Source: Sinotaia quadrata | Lineage: Eukaryota; Mollusca; Gastropoda; Architaenioglossa; Viviparidae | NCBI GenBank assembly: GCA_028829895.1 | Contig: CM054181.1 | Coordinates: 14,974,001 to 15,038,000, forward strand | Reading direction: 5' to 3' | DNA: 64,000 nucleotides | Translations under genes and position numbers: made by a program | Notes under the pieces: generated by a model | Databases searched by the model: none | Told to the model about the DNA's origin: nothing | Seen by the model: the letters and a program-made list of their open reading frames with translations, nothing else | In this document: piece after piece, positions 11,876-24,337 of the stretch | Layout: every line of letters starts with the position of its first letter | Numbering within the stretch: position 1 is the first letter of the stretch

Positions 11876-12062
11876 TACTTGATAGACATTTTGTAATAAG
11901 TAAAGATTGTTTGATGGACATTATTTAATAAATTAAAATTACTTGGACACTGTGTAATAAATAAACATTACTTGATTGACGATAGGTAATAAATAAAGAG
12001 TGTTTGTTTGACATTGTGTAATAAATGAAGAGTGTCAGATGGACATTGTGTAATAAATGGTG
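11873..12062. repeat. AT-rich minisatellite, right part
   Basis: Continuation of the 9625-10109 array after the LTR-like insertion, with units such as ATTACTTGATAGACATTTTG and GATGGACATTGTGTAATAAA. Confidence 0.9.
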
Positions 12063-12177
12063 CAATAAAGTCCAGGCCAGAACCAGTACCCCGTACGACA
12101 ATAGTTCCGCATATATCTCCGCATTAATAAGAAACAAATAGTATTTAGAATTTATAAGGAAAAGCAGACTGACAAAC

Positions 12178-12182
12178 ACACA

Positions 12183-12246
<64 letters not shown>
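12178..12246. repeat. (CA)n microsatellite
   Basis: About 34 CA units with one TA interruption, 30 bp before exon 12. Confidence 0.95.
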
Positions 12247-12247
<1 letters not shown>

Positions 12248-12275
12248 TTCTAGAATAGATGGGCAGATAACTTAC

Positions 12276-12375
12276 GACAGTCTATTTTGTTCCTGGACCC
12301 AATTACTCGTGCTTCGAGCTGTGGTTGGGACACTTGGTTGGGACTTGGACAGGCCAGTCCCTTCCCGCTGCAAAC
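12276..12375 (-). CDS. Exon 12: Ser/Thr/Gln-rich segment
   Basis: The acceptor is CTTCATCTCTTGCAG (phase 1, completing a Gly codon with exon 11) and the donor CTGTC|GTAAGT (phase 2). It encodes LQREGTGLSKSQPSVPTTAR followed by STSNWVQEQNRL. The composition suggests disorder. Length is 100 nt, phase-consistent on both sides. Confidence 0.92.
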
Positions 12376-12483
12376 CTGCAAGAGATGAAGTGTTGCAAAC
12401 AGGTTAGGATTGCACGATGTGCAAACACAAAATATTCACATATAAATATGCTCGAGGGAAATTTCTAAACATATCACCTAAAA

Positions 12484-12514
<31 letters not shown>

Positions 12515-12535
12515 CATCCATCCATCTATCTAGAT
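12484..12535. repeat. (ATCT)n / (ATCC)n microsatellite
   Basis: ATCT units with an internal block of ATCC variants. Confidence 0.9.
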
Positions 12536-12766
12536 TAATCAACCACTGTCTGATTCGTATATAATTCTCTACGGAATAATAATCATGATAATCATACAAA
12601 CTTTCTCATAGAATAATCATCCATTTATTGATTGGCACATACTTGTCTACAGGACAATCAACCACTTACTGTTTCGTACATACCTTGCAGGACAGTTGTT
12701 AATTGTTATGAAGATATCTAATAATATGATCTAGATTCTTTCAAAGATTTTTAAAACTTAACACAG

Positions 12767-12866
<100 letters not shown>

Positions 12867-13227
12867 TAAAATATTGATAATAATAATTATAAATATTAAC
12901 CAGAATCATTTATGAAAAACAAAATGACTTGTCAGACATATTGCAAAACATAATATTGGGTCAAAACTTTAATATTCTGTAAATAATAAATGATTAATAA
13001 AATATTCAGTATTTTAAGTGATGATGTTAATGATGACGACGACGATAAAAGAATACTAATGCAATAAAACAAAAATTAACCATAATAATGTTTCTAATCT
13101 ATAAAACTATTATGACAATATGTGAGGAACAATGATTCTAATACTATTAAAAATAATAATTCAATAATAATGCCATGACGATGGCGCTGATAATCGATCA
13201 GAAAATTAAAAGTATTTATTTTAATGA

Positions 13228-13435
13228 CCAAAGTCTTTAGTATTAACTATCCTTCAAACTTTTAACCTTATGTATGTTGTCAATTTGTATGCTAGTGTTG
13301 TTATTTTCTTAAGGTTTAAATTCTATTTTTAAAATTAACTATCCTTCAAACTTTTAACCTTATGTATGTTGTCAATTTGTATGCTAGTGTTGTTACTTTC
13401 TTAAGGTTTAAATTCTATTTTTAAAATTAACCACT
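13228..13435. repeat. Tandem duplication, about 101 bp, 2 copies
   Basis: Two nearly identical copies containing TTAACTATCCTTCAAACTTT and GTATGTTGTCAATTTGTATG, differing at about one base (TTATTTTC versus TTACTTTC). Confidence 0.9.
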
Positions 13436-13609
13436 ATCGCGTGCTAACTATTAATTAATTAGTTTTCCTACTTCTGCCACCCGAACAAATGTGGATGGGG
13501 TGGAGTTGCAGTAAAGCAAAGCACCCAAATAAATTGCTCATTCACACCAAAACAAATTCAAAACCAAAAACGTCTGAAGTGCCATTCTCCTTTACTTTGT
13601 TATATCGTG

Positions 13610-13800
13610 TTAACTACTTCACTGCCGACTAAACGTAACTGCTCTTTAGGACGAAGAGTATTAGAGTCTAGTTAACTACTTCACTGCCGACTAAATGTAA
13701 CTGCTGTTTAGGACGATGAGTATTACAATCTAGTTAATTACTTCACTGCCGACTAAATGTAACTGCTCTTTAGGACGGAGAGTATTAGAGTCTAGTAAAC
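13610..13800. repeat. Minisatellite, unit about 63 bp, 3 copies
   Basis: Three copies of a unit with AACTACTTCACTGCCGACTA and TAACTGCTCTTTAGGACG. Confidence 0.9.
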
Positions 13801-13930
13801 ACTTTTTGTTAACACCTTTTCTCTGAGAAATTCCAATCCTGATCCCCTCTAGCTTAAAGCGTTGTTTCACAATATTTTTTTTTAATTAAAAAATTACACC
13901 TTATCCAAACGTCAATTTAGCTACCTTTAA

Positions 13931-13945
13931 ACACACACACACACA

Positions 13946-14000
<55 letters not shown>
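13931..14000. repeat. (CA)n microsatellite
   Basis: About 34 CA units with one TA interruption, then a T-run and a G-run to 14046. The stretch 14050-14680 is AT-rich intron without a recognisable feature. Confidence 0.95.
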
Positions 14001-14691
14001 GGATCCACCAATTTTATTTTTTTTTGTTTTTTTTTTGGGGGGGGGATCTTTCATTGCAAAATTGTTTTCTTACTTGATTTTTTTCTGTTTTCTCCTCTCT
14101 GTACCATGTTTAATTAAGTATAACATAATATAAAACCCCAACTACGAACCAGCTCGTTACCTGCTGTCCCAGACAGTGTTGATTTGTAGTTTTTTGTCTC
14201 GTTTTGTCTAAATATATATCTATGACGCTGGCATAACTAAGAATCTACATAACATTTAAATGTGCAGTTCAATTTAAGTGAACATCTATTTTATTCGTCT
14301 CAAAAATATCTTTCGATCACTGACCTGCGTGAGTTGAAATCAAAATGTGCCCTAAGGTTTAGATGACAAATTTGCATTACCAATGAAGCTTAATTTAGAT
14401 TCTGTGATTTAGTGGTCAGAAAAATATATTTAGTAGGCCGAGATATGTACATGGATATAACCTAGGTCAAATATTACAAAACATTTTGCCCATTGTATAT
14501 ACAAACGTAAAATGCAATTTAAAACACCCTACCATTAATTTTATGAATCTGACCTAAACCTTTGCATCACAGGCGGGTTACGACTACTGCTAACTTATTT
14601 ACGTAATTATAATTAATAAAGGGTCGTGTGCAAAAAAATATAGGTTGAGCTACTACTGTTAAGATATGTTGCACACTTCTCTAAGTAGCGG

Positions 14692-14765
14692 ATGACTCCA
14701 GTGGCTGGCATAACTACGGTCACCCTTAACCGCCTATATTCAAATCCTCACCCTCAGTCACCCAC
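14692..14765 (+). mobile_element. Possible tRNA-derived SINE head
   Basis: GTGGCTGGCATAAC followed about 35 bp later by TATTCAAATCC resembles the spacing of RNA polymerase III A and B boxes, and a long (CA)n follows. The match is loose and no second copy was found here. Confidence 0.2.
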
Positions 14766-14768
14766 AGG

Positions 14769-14769
<1 letters not shown>

Positions 14770-14852
<83 letters not shown>
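14770..14852. repeat. (CA)n microsatellite
   Basis: About 40 CA units. The stretch 14860-15480 is unique intron sequence; its 100-codon plus-strand frame shows no family signature and lacks supporting signals. Confidence 0.95.
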
Positions 14853-14856
<4 letters not shown>

Positions 14857-15483
14857 TATACACTCGCTGTGGTTTAATGCGTGAAGCACACAGATTGACT
14901 ATCGAGTTAAGAGTTACCTTCCCTTTTATCCTATAGCTAATTTCTAAATCACAAACACCGCATCCCATTGGTTAATTGTTGTTTCAGACAAAACCAGTCA
15001 AACCAAGCTCCGGAGCAAAATCTATACTATTATTAGATACTTGTAAATTATAGCCTAACTACGAAATGTTATATCATTGTTGTAATATTTAGATAAATAA
15101 TGCTTTATGCTTCATTGAAGTGACTGTGTAAATTGATAACATCTGAACTTGCTAAATCCAGTTTTATGAGTCGCTGCATCATGAAAATAATAAAGTCCTT
15201 AAAATGTACATGGCCAGTCAGAGAGATAAGAGAGAGACCATGTGTTCAGCTAATACACACCATTTCCCTTGGGTTAGGTTTAGCATCAGAGAAGGGTTAC
15301 ACAAAGAAAAACTCTACTCAGGAAAAGCAAGCAGGAATTAAAATTATTCGCATTTATAAAGCTGATGGCAGGCATAAAACTGTTAACCTGTTTGCTTTTT
15401 TTCTTAGTTATAAGGTGATCTCAGTGTCAGTCTGACATTGTGCAATGTATGACATTTTTTATTTATATATTTTAGTTGTAAGA

Positions 15484-15567
15484 TTCTTTCTTTTCTTTAT
15501 CTTTCTTTTTTCTATCTGTCTGTATGTCTGTATGTCTGTCTGTCTGTCTTTTTTTTCTTTCTTTCAT

Positions 15568-15621
<54 letters not shown>

Positions 15622-15720
15622 CATTCTTTCTTCTTTCTGTTTGCACTAGTTTCTTTTCGTTTCGTTTCTTTCTTTCTTTAAATCCTATTTATTTATTTAT
15701 TTGTTCTTTCTTTCTTTTAG
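15484..15720. repeat. (TTTC)n-rich pyrimidine tract
   Basis: CTTT and TCTG/TATG tetranucleotide runs over about 235 bp, almost free of purines on plus. The 15720-16300 flank has no supported gene; a 75-codon plus frame at 15954-16181 is non-repetitive but unsupported. Confidence 0.9.
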
Positions 15721-16319
15721 TTCGCCACGCCATAAGCTGTTACAGAAAATTTCAACTAAAACAAAAGAAAGCTGTATTTAAAGTAAAACGGATGAATGTA
15801 AGTAAACTACAGAACTCAAGTAAGTTTAAATGGAGCAATGTTGTAAGCAAGGACAGCGCCCCAGACTACCACCCACACAGGAAGAAGACGAACCAGAGAA
15901 AAAGGAGAAAAGAAAAAATTATACTGGGCAGCCTAAGTCGAGCTTGAAGACTGGTGACCGTTCGCTTTTCCTTGGACAGGAGTATCGGTGACCGTCTTTC
16001 AACTGGTTCTAGACAAGAAAACAAGGTCACGTGTGCTTGTGAGTCTGTCGGAGAGCAGTTGGCAGTACAACTAACTACTCAAGCATGCAAGGGGGAGTTA
16101 CCAGATGAATGTGACCGATTCAGATATCTATCCTTGACTAGGATGCAAAGGTTTATCTATGATCCGGTTACAAATATATGACTGTGACCACCACTGAACT
16201 ACTGCTGAACACGGAATGTTGAATGTTTGACACTGATTATGCAGTTCAATTAAAATTAAATAAGTTAATTTACAGTTAAAATGCGTTTATTTACTATATA
16301 ATTTACAAATTTCCATGAC

Positions 16320-17870
16320 TGATCACGAGAACTGAAAGCAAAGGTCATCGTATAAGGATCAAAGTCATTGTAAAATGATTACAATAGTCATGTGCAGATT
16401 ACTGTAGTTTTTGTAAGATCAGGGTCAGTTTATAATGGTCATGGTCGAACTATAAGGACTATGGTCAGTCTATAAAGACCACGATCGATTTGTAAGGATC
16501 AAAATAAGTCTGTAAAGGTAATGAATAGTCTGTAAGAATTATGATTAATCTGTAAGGGTCATGATCAGTTTATAAGAGTCATGATTATTCTGTAAGGATC
16601 ATGGTCAGTCTCTGACCATCAAGGTCAGTCTATAAAGATCGGTGTCAGTCTCTGAGGATCACGGTCAGTCTGTAAGGATCATGGACATCTGCAAGGTTCA
16701 TGATCAGTCTGTAAGGGTCATGATTAGTCTGTAAATGTCAGGATCGGTCTGTAATGGATATGATCAGTTTGTAAGAAACCATGGTCAGTCTCTAAGGATC
16801 ACATTCAGTCATTAAGGTCAGTCTGTAATGGTTAGGAGAGTCTGTAAGGATCACGATCAGTCGGTAAGGGTTATGATCATTCTGTAAGGATCACGGTTAG
16901 TCTTTAAGGATCATAAACAATTGTAAGGATCAGAGTTAGTCTATAAGGATCAGGGTGTAAGGATGATGGTCAGTCTGTAAGGATCAGGATGTAAGGATCA
17001 TGCAGTCTGTAAGGACCACGGCCAAATTGCATCATTATCAGTCAGTAAAGGTCATGGTCAGTCTGTAAGGATCACAATTAGTTTGTCTAGATCACGGTCA
17101 TCTGTAAGGATCATGATCAGTCGGAAAGGATCAGGGTCAGTCTGTAAGAATAGAGGGGAGAATGTAAGGATCATGATCAGTATATAAGTATCACATTCAG
17201 TCTGTAAGGATCATGATCAGTTTGTTAGGATCACGATCAGTCTCTAAGAATCATGTTCAATCTATAAGTGGCATTATCAGTGTGTACAGATCACAGTCGG
17301 TCTGCTTTGTGTCATGGTAAAGATCATGATCAGTCTGTAAGAATCACAGTCAGTCTATAAGGATCAGGGTCAGTCTGTAATGGTCATGGTGATTCTATGA
17401 GGATCATGGTCAATCAGTAAGGGTCGTGATCAGTCTATAAGGGTCATGGTCAGTCTGTAAGAGTAATGGTCAGTCTATGAAGGTCAGGATAAGTTGATAA
17501 GCGTCATGTTAAGTCTATAAAGACAACTATCAGTCTGTAAGGATCACGGTCAGTCTGTAAGCATTATGATCAATTTGACAATGTCATGATCAGTTTGTAA
17601 GGATCGTGATTAGTCTGTAAAAGTCATGGTCAATCTATTAGGATCATGGTCAGTCTGTAAGGGTCAAGATCAGTAAATGTCATAGTCAGTCTTTAAATGT
17701 CATGAGCTGTCTGTAAAGATAACGGTCATTCTGTAAGGATAATGGTTACACTTTAAGGATTGTGTTCATTTAGCAAAGATCTTAGTAACTCTGTAAAGAT
17801 CATGGTCATACTTGTAAGGTCTCGGTCAGTCAGCAGGGATGAAGGTCAGTCTATAAGGATCACGATCAGT
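16320..17870. repeat. Large ~20-bp minisatellite, ~75 diverged copies
   Basis: About 1.55 kb of variants of GTCAGTCTGTAAGGATCATG in the intron between exons 11 and 12. Copies vary (ATC/GTC, CAC/CAT, indels), so open frames are short. The unit is close to two turns of the DNA helix. Confidence 0.95.
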
Positions 17871-17879
17871 TTACGGTAA

Positions 17880-20355
17880 ACACACTTAGTGTCAATGAGC
17901 AATAATCTAAGCCAACAAACATTTACATTAAAATGAAAGACAACGAATAAAACTTGCAAGCGTGCTACTGACAAGCTCTGTTTAAAAATAAAATGCCAAA
18001 TCAAAGCCAAAAAGCAAAACAAGGAAATATATTGCTGTCTATCCTTGCCAGCAGTTAACGAATATCGCTCTTGGATTCCATGCTGCAAAGATTTAAAAAA
18101 AAACAAAAACAACTACTACTAAAACAGAGTGTGCCGTAAAAGCAAATCGCTGACGTTGGCTAGGATTGGTTTACAGAGAAACGCGTTTCGCCACGATTGG
18201 TTTAGAGCAAAGAGCATGTCGTTGTGGCTTGTCTTCGAACTAACTGGTTTGCACGAATATACTCATATATCGATCTAGATTCTAGAGTAAATGTCTTGAT
18301 AGAGATCTCCTACAAACCTACCACCTGAATTCAATTGATAAATTTATCCCTAGAAGGCCTGTACTAATATCTAAATTTTTATTTGGTTGGATTTTTAAAC
18401 TGATATTTTTTTTTGCGGAAAAAATAGGACCAGATAGGCTGATTTAGATCTAGGAAAGAAAATCAATGTAAGCTTGTAAAGGAGAGAATTAGTGGCCAAG
18501 ATGAAAGCTATTTATAATTTGAAAGCCAAGACTAATTTCGTAATATACTCAAACGGGTCGAATTCTGTTCCAGAGGTTAAGCAACTGCTACGTGTGGTTA
18601 TTTGCACTGAACTTAAAGCAGTCTATTTCAAACTCATTTAGATTATAGACTATAGATTCGAGGGTATGAAACAGAATCAAGCTCTATAATAAGACACACA
18701 AAGTGGTGAGGAGGGGAGGAGAAATATGGAGTTCTACAAATAAAAGTATAAAAAACAAACTTAGCTCTAAGACACACAAACATCTATTTAAATCGAAAAC
18801 AGCAAGTGATTATTCTAACGGAGCACTAAAACTGGCACACATATGGACTTCGTTTGTTTGTTTGTTTGTTTGCTTGTTTTATATTTGCTAGTTCCTAGTT
18901 TGTATTATTATTGGTTTAATAGTTGAGTTGTTTGTCTCTCTGCTTCGTTGTATCAGTGTTTGCTTATCTTTTCGTAGTTTGTATTCTTTTTTGTTTAAGA
19001 GTTCATTTTTTTTTCTAAATCTGTTTCTATGCTTGTTGATCTATTCTTTTTATTAACTTTGTAGTTGTTTCTTTGCTTGCTGGCTGATTTAACATGCCTT
19101 TTCTTTACCATAAGTGTTTCATTTGGATTTGCTTATTGTTTTGTGTGAGTTTGTTAAATAATTTAAACATGAAAAGCTCTTACCAAATGCAATTTTCCCA
19201 AAAACTAAAAGAAATAGGTCACACAAACACGTAAGTGACAGTTCCATGACAACAAATAAGGTCCTATGAACATCTTTATTGTTATCACAAAGGCAAAACA
19301 TATGTAGTATAAATAATACATAGTTTTATTAGTGTTTAGAACTAGTATATTTAAGAGAAATCATATTATCATACTTCAATACACACACGTTTAGAGAGGG
19401 AGGGAAAGAAAGAGAGAGAAAAAACTATGAATAATATCTAGTATTGTCATTCATGGAGAAATATCTATACACATACAAAACAAAAACAGTCATGTGACTT
19501 ATTTTTATTAGTATCACGTATAAACATGCATTTAAACTAAAAATAAATAGATATTTTCATCACTATCACTCTTACGGGAATATCTAATATCAGTAAACAA
19601 TATAAATAGCTTTTAGTAAGTAAAGATATTCCTGTCATACAGAAAAGAATTTATGTAAACATACTAGAACGTAAATAAATTTGAGAACCATTTATTGCTA
19701 TCGCGAATAAAGAATGTATATAGACAGACTAGAGAATAAACAGCTATAACTTATGAGAGTAGATAGATTATAAATAGCTATAGCTTATGATGGTAAGACA
19801 ATATAATAAATAGCTCTAGTATATGATATTGTTACTATCAATGTTTATAGAATAAATAGCTATAACTTACGATATTAGTACAATCAATAGACGTACATAT
19901 TTTATAATATAAATAAATAAAATTATTTTTTTATTATCTAACGGGGACCACATGCACAAGACATAACATATATATATATATTTTTTTTTTTTTTTAAAGA
20001 TTTTTCAACTCAGCAACACAAATGCAAACAATACACGCAACAATAAACAAACAACAAACAACGACAAATAAAACTTATTGCAATTCCGGAGACTTAAACA
20101 ATTAAAATAAGTATTAGTCGGATTAAGAGGTGTGCTGATGACAGTTTGTGTTAAGGGGAAAAAAGGCACTCAAATCGAGAGATAAGATTAACAGGCAAAA
20201 AATCATGTTTCTTTTCTACACTAAACAACCACGAGACGTGTCCTAAACTAAAGGGGCAAAAGTCATTTGTGAAAAGGTAGACAATCCTAACCGACTAACG
20301 TTTACGATGAACTTCCACACCCAAAACTGAAGGCCTACAAATAATACAAATTTAG
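17880..20355. other. Unique AT-rich intron, no gene seen
   Basis: Mostly AT-rich sequence with no exon that fits the gene's phase. It holds a (TTTG)n at about 18852-18880, a short (TA)n/poly-T junction near 19967-19996, and a weak repeat around AATAAATAGCTATAACTTAT at 19690-19930. Confidence 0.6.
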
Positions 20356-20359
20356 AAAA

Positions 20360-21350
20360 CATCAAACAAACCACAGGACGAATAAAACAGCAATAAGAAC
20401 CTCCAACATCACCACAGCAACAAAAGAAATAACAACAAAAGTACTAAGAACCACAACGGCGATAATAGAAGAAGAAAATGAGAACAACAATGAAAACAAG
20501 AAACACACCACAATAATACACATAACGACAATAAAAGTACACAACAGTGAGAACACCAATGACAAGAAAAAACAACAGCGATGACAACAATGACTGCAAG
20601 AACAACTGCAAAATGACAATAAGAAAAACAATAACAATGGCAAGAAGAGCAACAAAAATGACAACGACCAATATAATGACAACAACAAAATTCAAAAAGA
20701 AAAGGAACAATAAGAACAAAAATAATTCAAACAAAATTAACAATGACAGTATGAAGAGGGTGGACAAGAACAATAGGCTCAAGAACAGCATCAAGAACAA
20801 TTACATATACTAAAATAGAAAGAAGAACAGCAAGAATTACAAAACCAGGAATAATTGCAATGACCAAACGAACAACAACGGCAACGACAAGGGAAAATAT
20901 CAACCACAACAAATATAATAACAATAACACCAACACTGAGAGGAGTAAAAGAACAATGACAACAGAAACATCAAAATAGGAAAGACAACAAAAAGAAAAA
21001 CAAAAACATGAAAAGGAAACAACAAGAAACACACAACAGCAGTGACAACAATAGAAATAGGAAAAACAACAAAAAAGTAAAACAAAAAAAGAACAAGAAA
21101 ACACACAACAGTGACAACATTAAAAGTGTAGGAAGAAAGAAAAAAAGAAAAAAACTGAAAACAAGAAAAGGGCAACAACGAGAAACAAGAAAACACAACA
21201 GCAATGACAACAAGAGAAAAACAAAAGTGACAAAACCAAGAAAATTCACAACAGCAATAGAAACAGGTAAAACAATCAAAAGAAAAACAAGAAAAGGGAA
21301 ACAACCAAAACAACAAGAAAACACAACAGCAGTGACAAAAAGTAGAAAAT
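20360..21350. repeat. T-poor, A/C/G low-complexity tract
   Basis: Nearly 1 kb in which the plus strand is dominated by AAC, AACAAC, AAGAAAAAC and GACAACAA motifs and T is rare. Both strands give long false frames (Lys/Asn-rich on plus, Phe/Leu/Val-rich on minus). It abuts the donor of exon 11, so its minus strand is the pyrimidine-rich start of an intron. Confidence 0.9.
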
Positions 21351-21358
21351 CGAGGTAC

Positions 21359-21547
21359 CTGCTGCAGCTTTGGGTTTGAGGCTGGGCAGATGGCCGTAAC
21401 GCCTATTGTGCCGCGTGGCCTGTTGGGCTTTGGGTAGATCGCCAACCGTTAGTGAAATTTGGCGACTATACGAGGAGGAGTCCAGTGCCAGAATTGGAGT
21501 CTGAAATGTCGGGGGTCGCTGCAGGCCGGCTGGTGCGGAACTCCGGA
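21359..21547 (-). CDS. Exon 11: Pro/Ser-rich, probably disordered
   Basis: The acceptor is GGATGTTTTGCAG and the donor GCAGCAG|GTACCT. Length is 189 nt, phase 1 at both ends. It encodes a Pro/Ala/Ser-rich stretch (RSSAPAGLQRPPTFQTPIL) and a basic end (ATRHNRRYGHLPSLKPKAA). The base composition is clearly more GC-rich than the surrounding intron. No domain is recognised. Confidence 0.92.
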
Positions 21548-22219
21548 CTGCAAAACATCCCATAGAGACAAGAGAATATTGAACGGTATTTGTGCCTTTA
21601 ACTCCCCACCCTCCATCTTTCTCTCTCACCCCTATTCGTCGTTATTGTCTGACTGGCATGGCTCTCTCCAAATGGTTGAGAACGGAGCCGTAATCAAACT
21701 GCTCCCGGGTCCGACACTGTCATCATGGCAGAAAAAATGTGCCGTTGTGTAAAGTCAGTATTAAAGTTGGTCATTAAAAAAAATGTCGTTATTACAAATG
21801 TGACGACAATATTTTGTCAATATTGTATTCCCATGAAAGTCAACTGTCATGTCAGGTCGGTATCACAATGTCATGAGAATGAAGTGTTGCCAAAAGTATG
21901 CACGTCAAGAAAATTAAACCAAAGCATTGTCATTAGTTTTCAAATCAGGACATAAAAGTTGCCTTATTTTGTCACGAAAATAAAGCGTTCCTAAACTGTC
22001 AAGAAAATTAAAATAATGGGGGAGGGGGGGGGTGACAGTAGCATCCATATGAAGAAAATAAAATTGTATCAATATATTTTTATGTGCGACTCACTTCTTT
22101 GGTTTAAGTGTTTGTTCGTTTGTTCGTTTTTCGAAAAGAAAATTCTCATGAGTTCCAAGATTTATTCAAGGACTGTTTATAAGTTTTAAAGAAGGTGAAT
22201 TTATTTCAACCTAGAGCAG

Positions 22220-22400
22220 TGATGGTGGCTATGGTTGTACATAATGTTTACATTTTAAGACTACAGGGGAATATACAGGTACATAATGCTTACAATTTAA
22301 GACCACAGATGAATATACAGGTGCAAAATGTTTACATTTTAAGACTACACATGAATATATAGGCACATAATGTTTACATTTTAAGACTTAGATACATATG
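22220..22400. repeat. Minisatellite, unit about 52 bp, ~4 copies
   Basis: Repeats of ACATAATGTTTACATTTTAA followed by GACTACAGATGAATATACAGGT. The flank 21550-22220 is unique intron with a poly-G patch at 22019-22031. Confidence 0.85.
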
Positions 22401-22434
22401 TTCGTACAAGCGACATATAAACTAAAGTAACAAG

Positions 22435-22990
22435 AACTGAAGGCTTAACAACGCAAGACTTAAAACAAAGGTTTGAGAATTGAAAGCTTAACAGCGCAAG
22501 ACTTAAAACAAAGGTTTGAAAATTGAAGACTTAACAACGCTAGACTTAAGAACAATGGTTTGATAACTGAAGTTCTGAGTAGTAAGGACTTAAGAACTAA
22601 TGCCTTGTGAACTGAAGAACTGAAGACCAGAACTAAGCACTTAAGAACTGAAGAATTAAGAACTAAAGACCTAATAACTGAAAAGAATATTAAATAAGAC
22701 TTAATAGTAAAGACATAATAACTGAACATTTAAAAGTGAAAAATGAACAAAGGACAAATTAAGAACTTCATATTTATGAGATAAAGACGTGAGAGCTGGA
22801 GCTGAAAGCCTAAGAGAAAGACTTCAAGAACTCAAGACTCAGAGCAAATTAATGATTAAAGACTAAAAATCTTAAGACCACATATCTAACAATTTAATAA
22901 CGGAAGATCTGAGAACCAGAGATATAAACACTACATATTTAAGACATGAAAACTTAACATTTGATGGCTTAAGAACTAAAAGTCTTTGAA
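22435..22990. repeat. Degenerate AGAACTGAAGACTTA minisatellite
   Basis: Loosely periodic (about 12 and 24-40 bp) variants of AAGAACTGAAGACTTAAGAA. The first two 39-bp units are almost identical, the rest diverged. Confidence 0.8.
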
Positions 22991-23001
22991 AGGTCACGTA
23001 C

Positions 23002-23044
23002 TCTCTTCAAGGTCGAAGTCGTTAAGAGTCGTATGCGTTCGCGG
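23002..23044 (-). CDS. Exon 10: acidic segment (3' part firm, start ambiguous)
   Basis: The donor AGA|GTACGT and the frame RTHTTLNDFDLEE are fixed by exon 11, which needs a one-base overhang. Two acceptors are possible: CATTCCTTGCAG at 23045 (43 nt, phase 0, used in my model) or GTCGTGTTTTGCAG at 23064 (62 nt, phase 2, adding SHHSLQP). The choice depends on how exons 7-9 are joined. Confidence 0.75.
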
Positions 23045-23084
23045 CTGCAAGGAATGGTGAGATCTGCAAAACACGACAAAATCA

Positions 23085-23205
23085 GCTTGTAAACGTACAA
23101 ACACGTGATCGGTGTATAGATGTACATGCACGTGATCAGTATGTAAACTTACAAACACGTGATCGGTATATAGATGTACATGCACGTGATCAATATGTAA
23201 ACTTA
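23085..23205. repeat. Short repeat with CACGTGATC cores
   Basis: Alternating units with CACGTGATCGGTATATAGAT and CACGTGATCAGTATGTAAAC, about 54 bp per pair, four CACGTG E-box-like sites. Confidence 0.85.
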
Positions 23206-23744
23206 CACAAAGGACTGTGGAGTCGGGAGACAGTCTTGGAGTCGGTAAAACTGTACGGTAATAGACTCCAAATTTTACGAGACGATCTTAAGGTAGATTC
23301 ACTTTTGAACCATGCAAAAATGAAATAACATATCAAGATAGTTGATGTTTTTTTTATCAATTTAGTACATTTTAATCAAGGATGTAAAATACTTTTATCA
23401 AAGTGTGAAGTTATTGAAATGAGCTCAAAACCAACAATTCTTCTGCTCTATAAATTAGAAGTTTGTATGAAAGCTATACAAGAAGATGAGGCGATAGCTG
23501 CATAGTTGCATGACGTCATTCAATCACCTTCATCATCTTTATTAACAGTTACCATGAAGCGTAATATTTTGAAAAATATCTCGACACAGGATTGGTCAAA
23601 ACGGCGGCACTTAAATTTTGAAAATTTCGGAGAAAGAGAAATTCCAACAAATCTGACTAAATTCAAAAGAAATTTTTATCAAGCTCAGAAAGAGATTGAG
23701 AAATTTGATCGAATTTCAATGAAATGAGTACTAAAAGTACAATA

Positions 23745-23885
23745 CCTTGCAATCCCGATACTATTAAGTTGCCGTTTTGACAATTATAGTATCAATACCT
23801 TGCTATCCCGATACTATTAAGTTGCCGCTTTGACAATTATAGTATCAATACCTTGCTATCCCGTTACTATTCAAGTTGCCGACTG
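23745..23885. repeat. Tandem duplication, about 62 bp, 2-3 copies
   Basis: Copies of ATACCTTGCTATCCCGATAC followed by TATTAAGTTGCCGCTTTGAC. Just upstream (23506-23727, plus) is a non-repetitive 73-codon frame without recognised family. Confidence 0.85.
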
Positions 23886-24027
23886 ACTATCTTAGCATTT
23901 TAAATTTTTACAAACAAGCAAAAACGCTTATTAAAAATCAACCAAACTAAACTATGGCTAATCTAATTTTGGCAATGGTTTTCATATTTAAATGAAATAT
24001 ACAATAGTCTAATATGGTATATTCAAG

Positions 24028-24028
<1 letters not shown>

Positions 24029-24063
<35 letters not shown>

Positions 24064-24064
24064 T
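24029..24064. repeat. (TTA)n microsatellite
   Basis: About 12 trinucleotide units in AT-rich intron. Confidence 0.9.
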
Positions 24065-24337
24065 AAGATGATGATGATAATGACGACGATAATTAGCGCT
24101 TATTCTTAAAAAAAACCTTCTAAACACTTTACAATAATTATAATTAAAAATTACCTTTAATAAAGTCTTTTTACAAGCTATATAAACAAATATCGAAACT
24201 AAAAAAAAAAAAAAAACGACACAGACAAATGGTGAATCTACACGCAAAATGTATTGACCAAAAAAACAACAGCAACAAAATAAATTTTAAAATGTACAGT
24301 CTGAATACACAGTAACAAAGAAGAGACAGTGCCAGAC

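Noticed and set aside
16320..17870. CRISPR-like array of regularly spaced short repeats
   Set aside because: There are no unique spacers: the whole unit repeats and drifts. The sequence is eukaryotic, with no cas genes.
20900..21445. 181-codon hydrophobic minus ORF resembling a membrane protein
   Set aside because: It lies in the T-poor low-complexity tract, is mirrored by open frames on plus, and overlaps real exon 11 in another frame.
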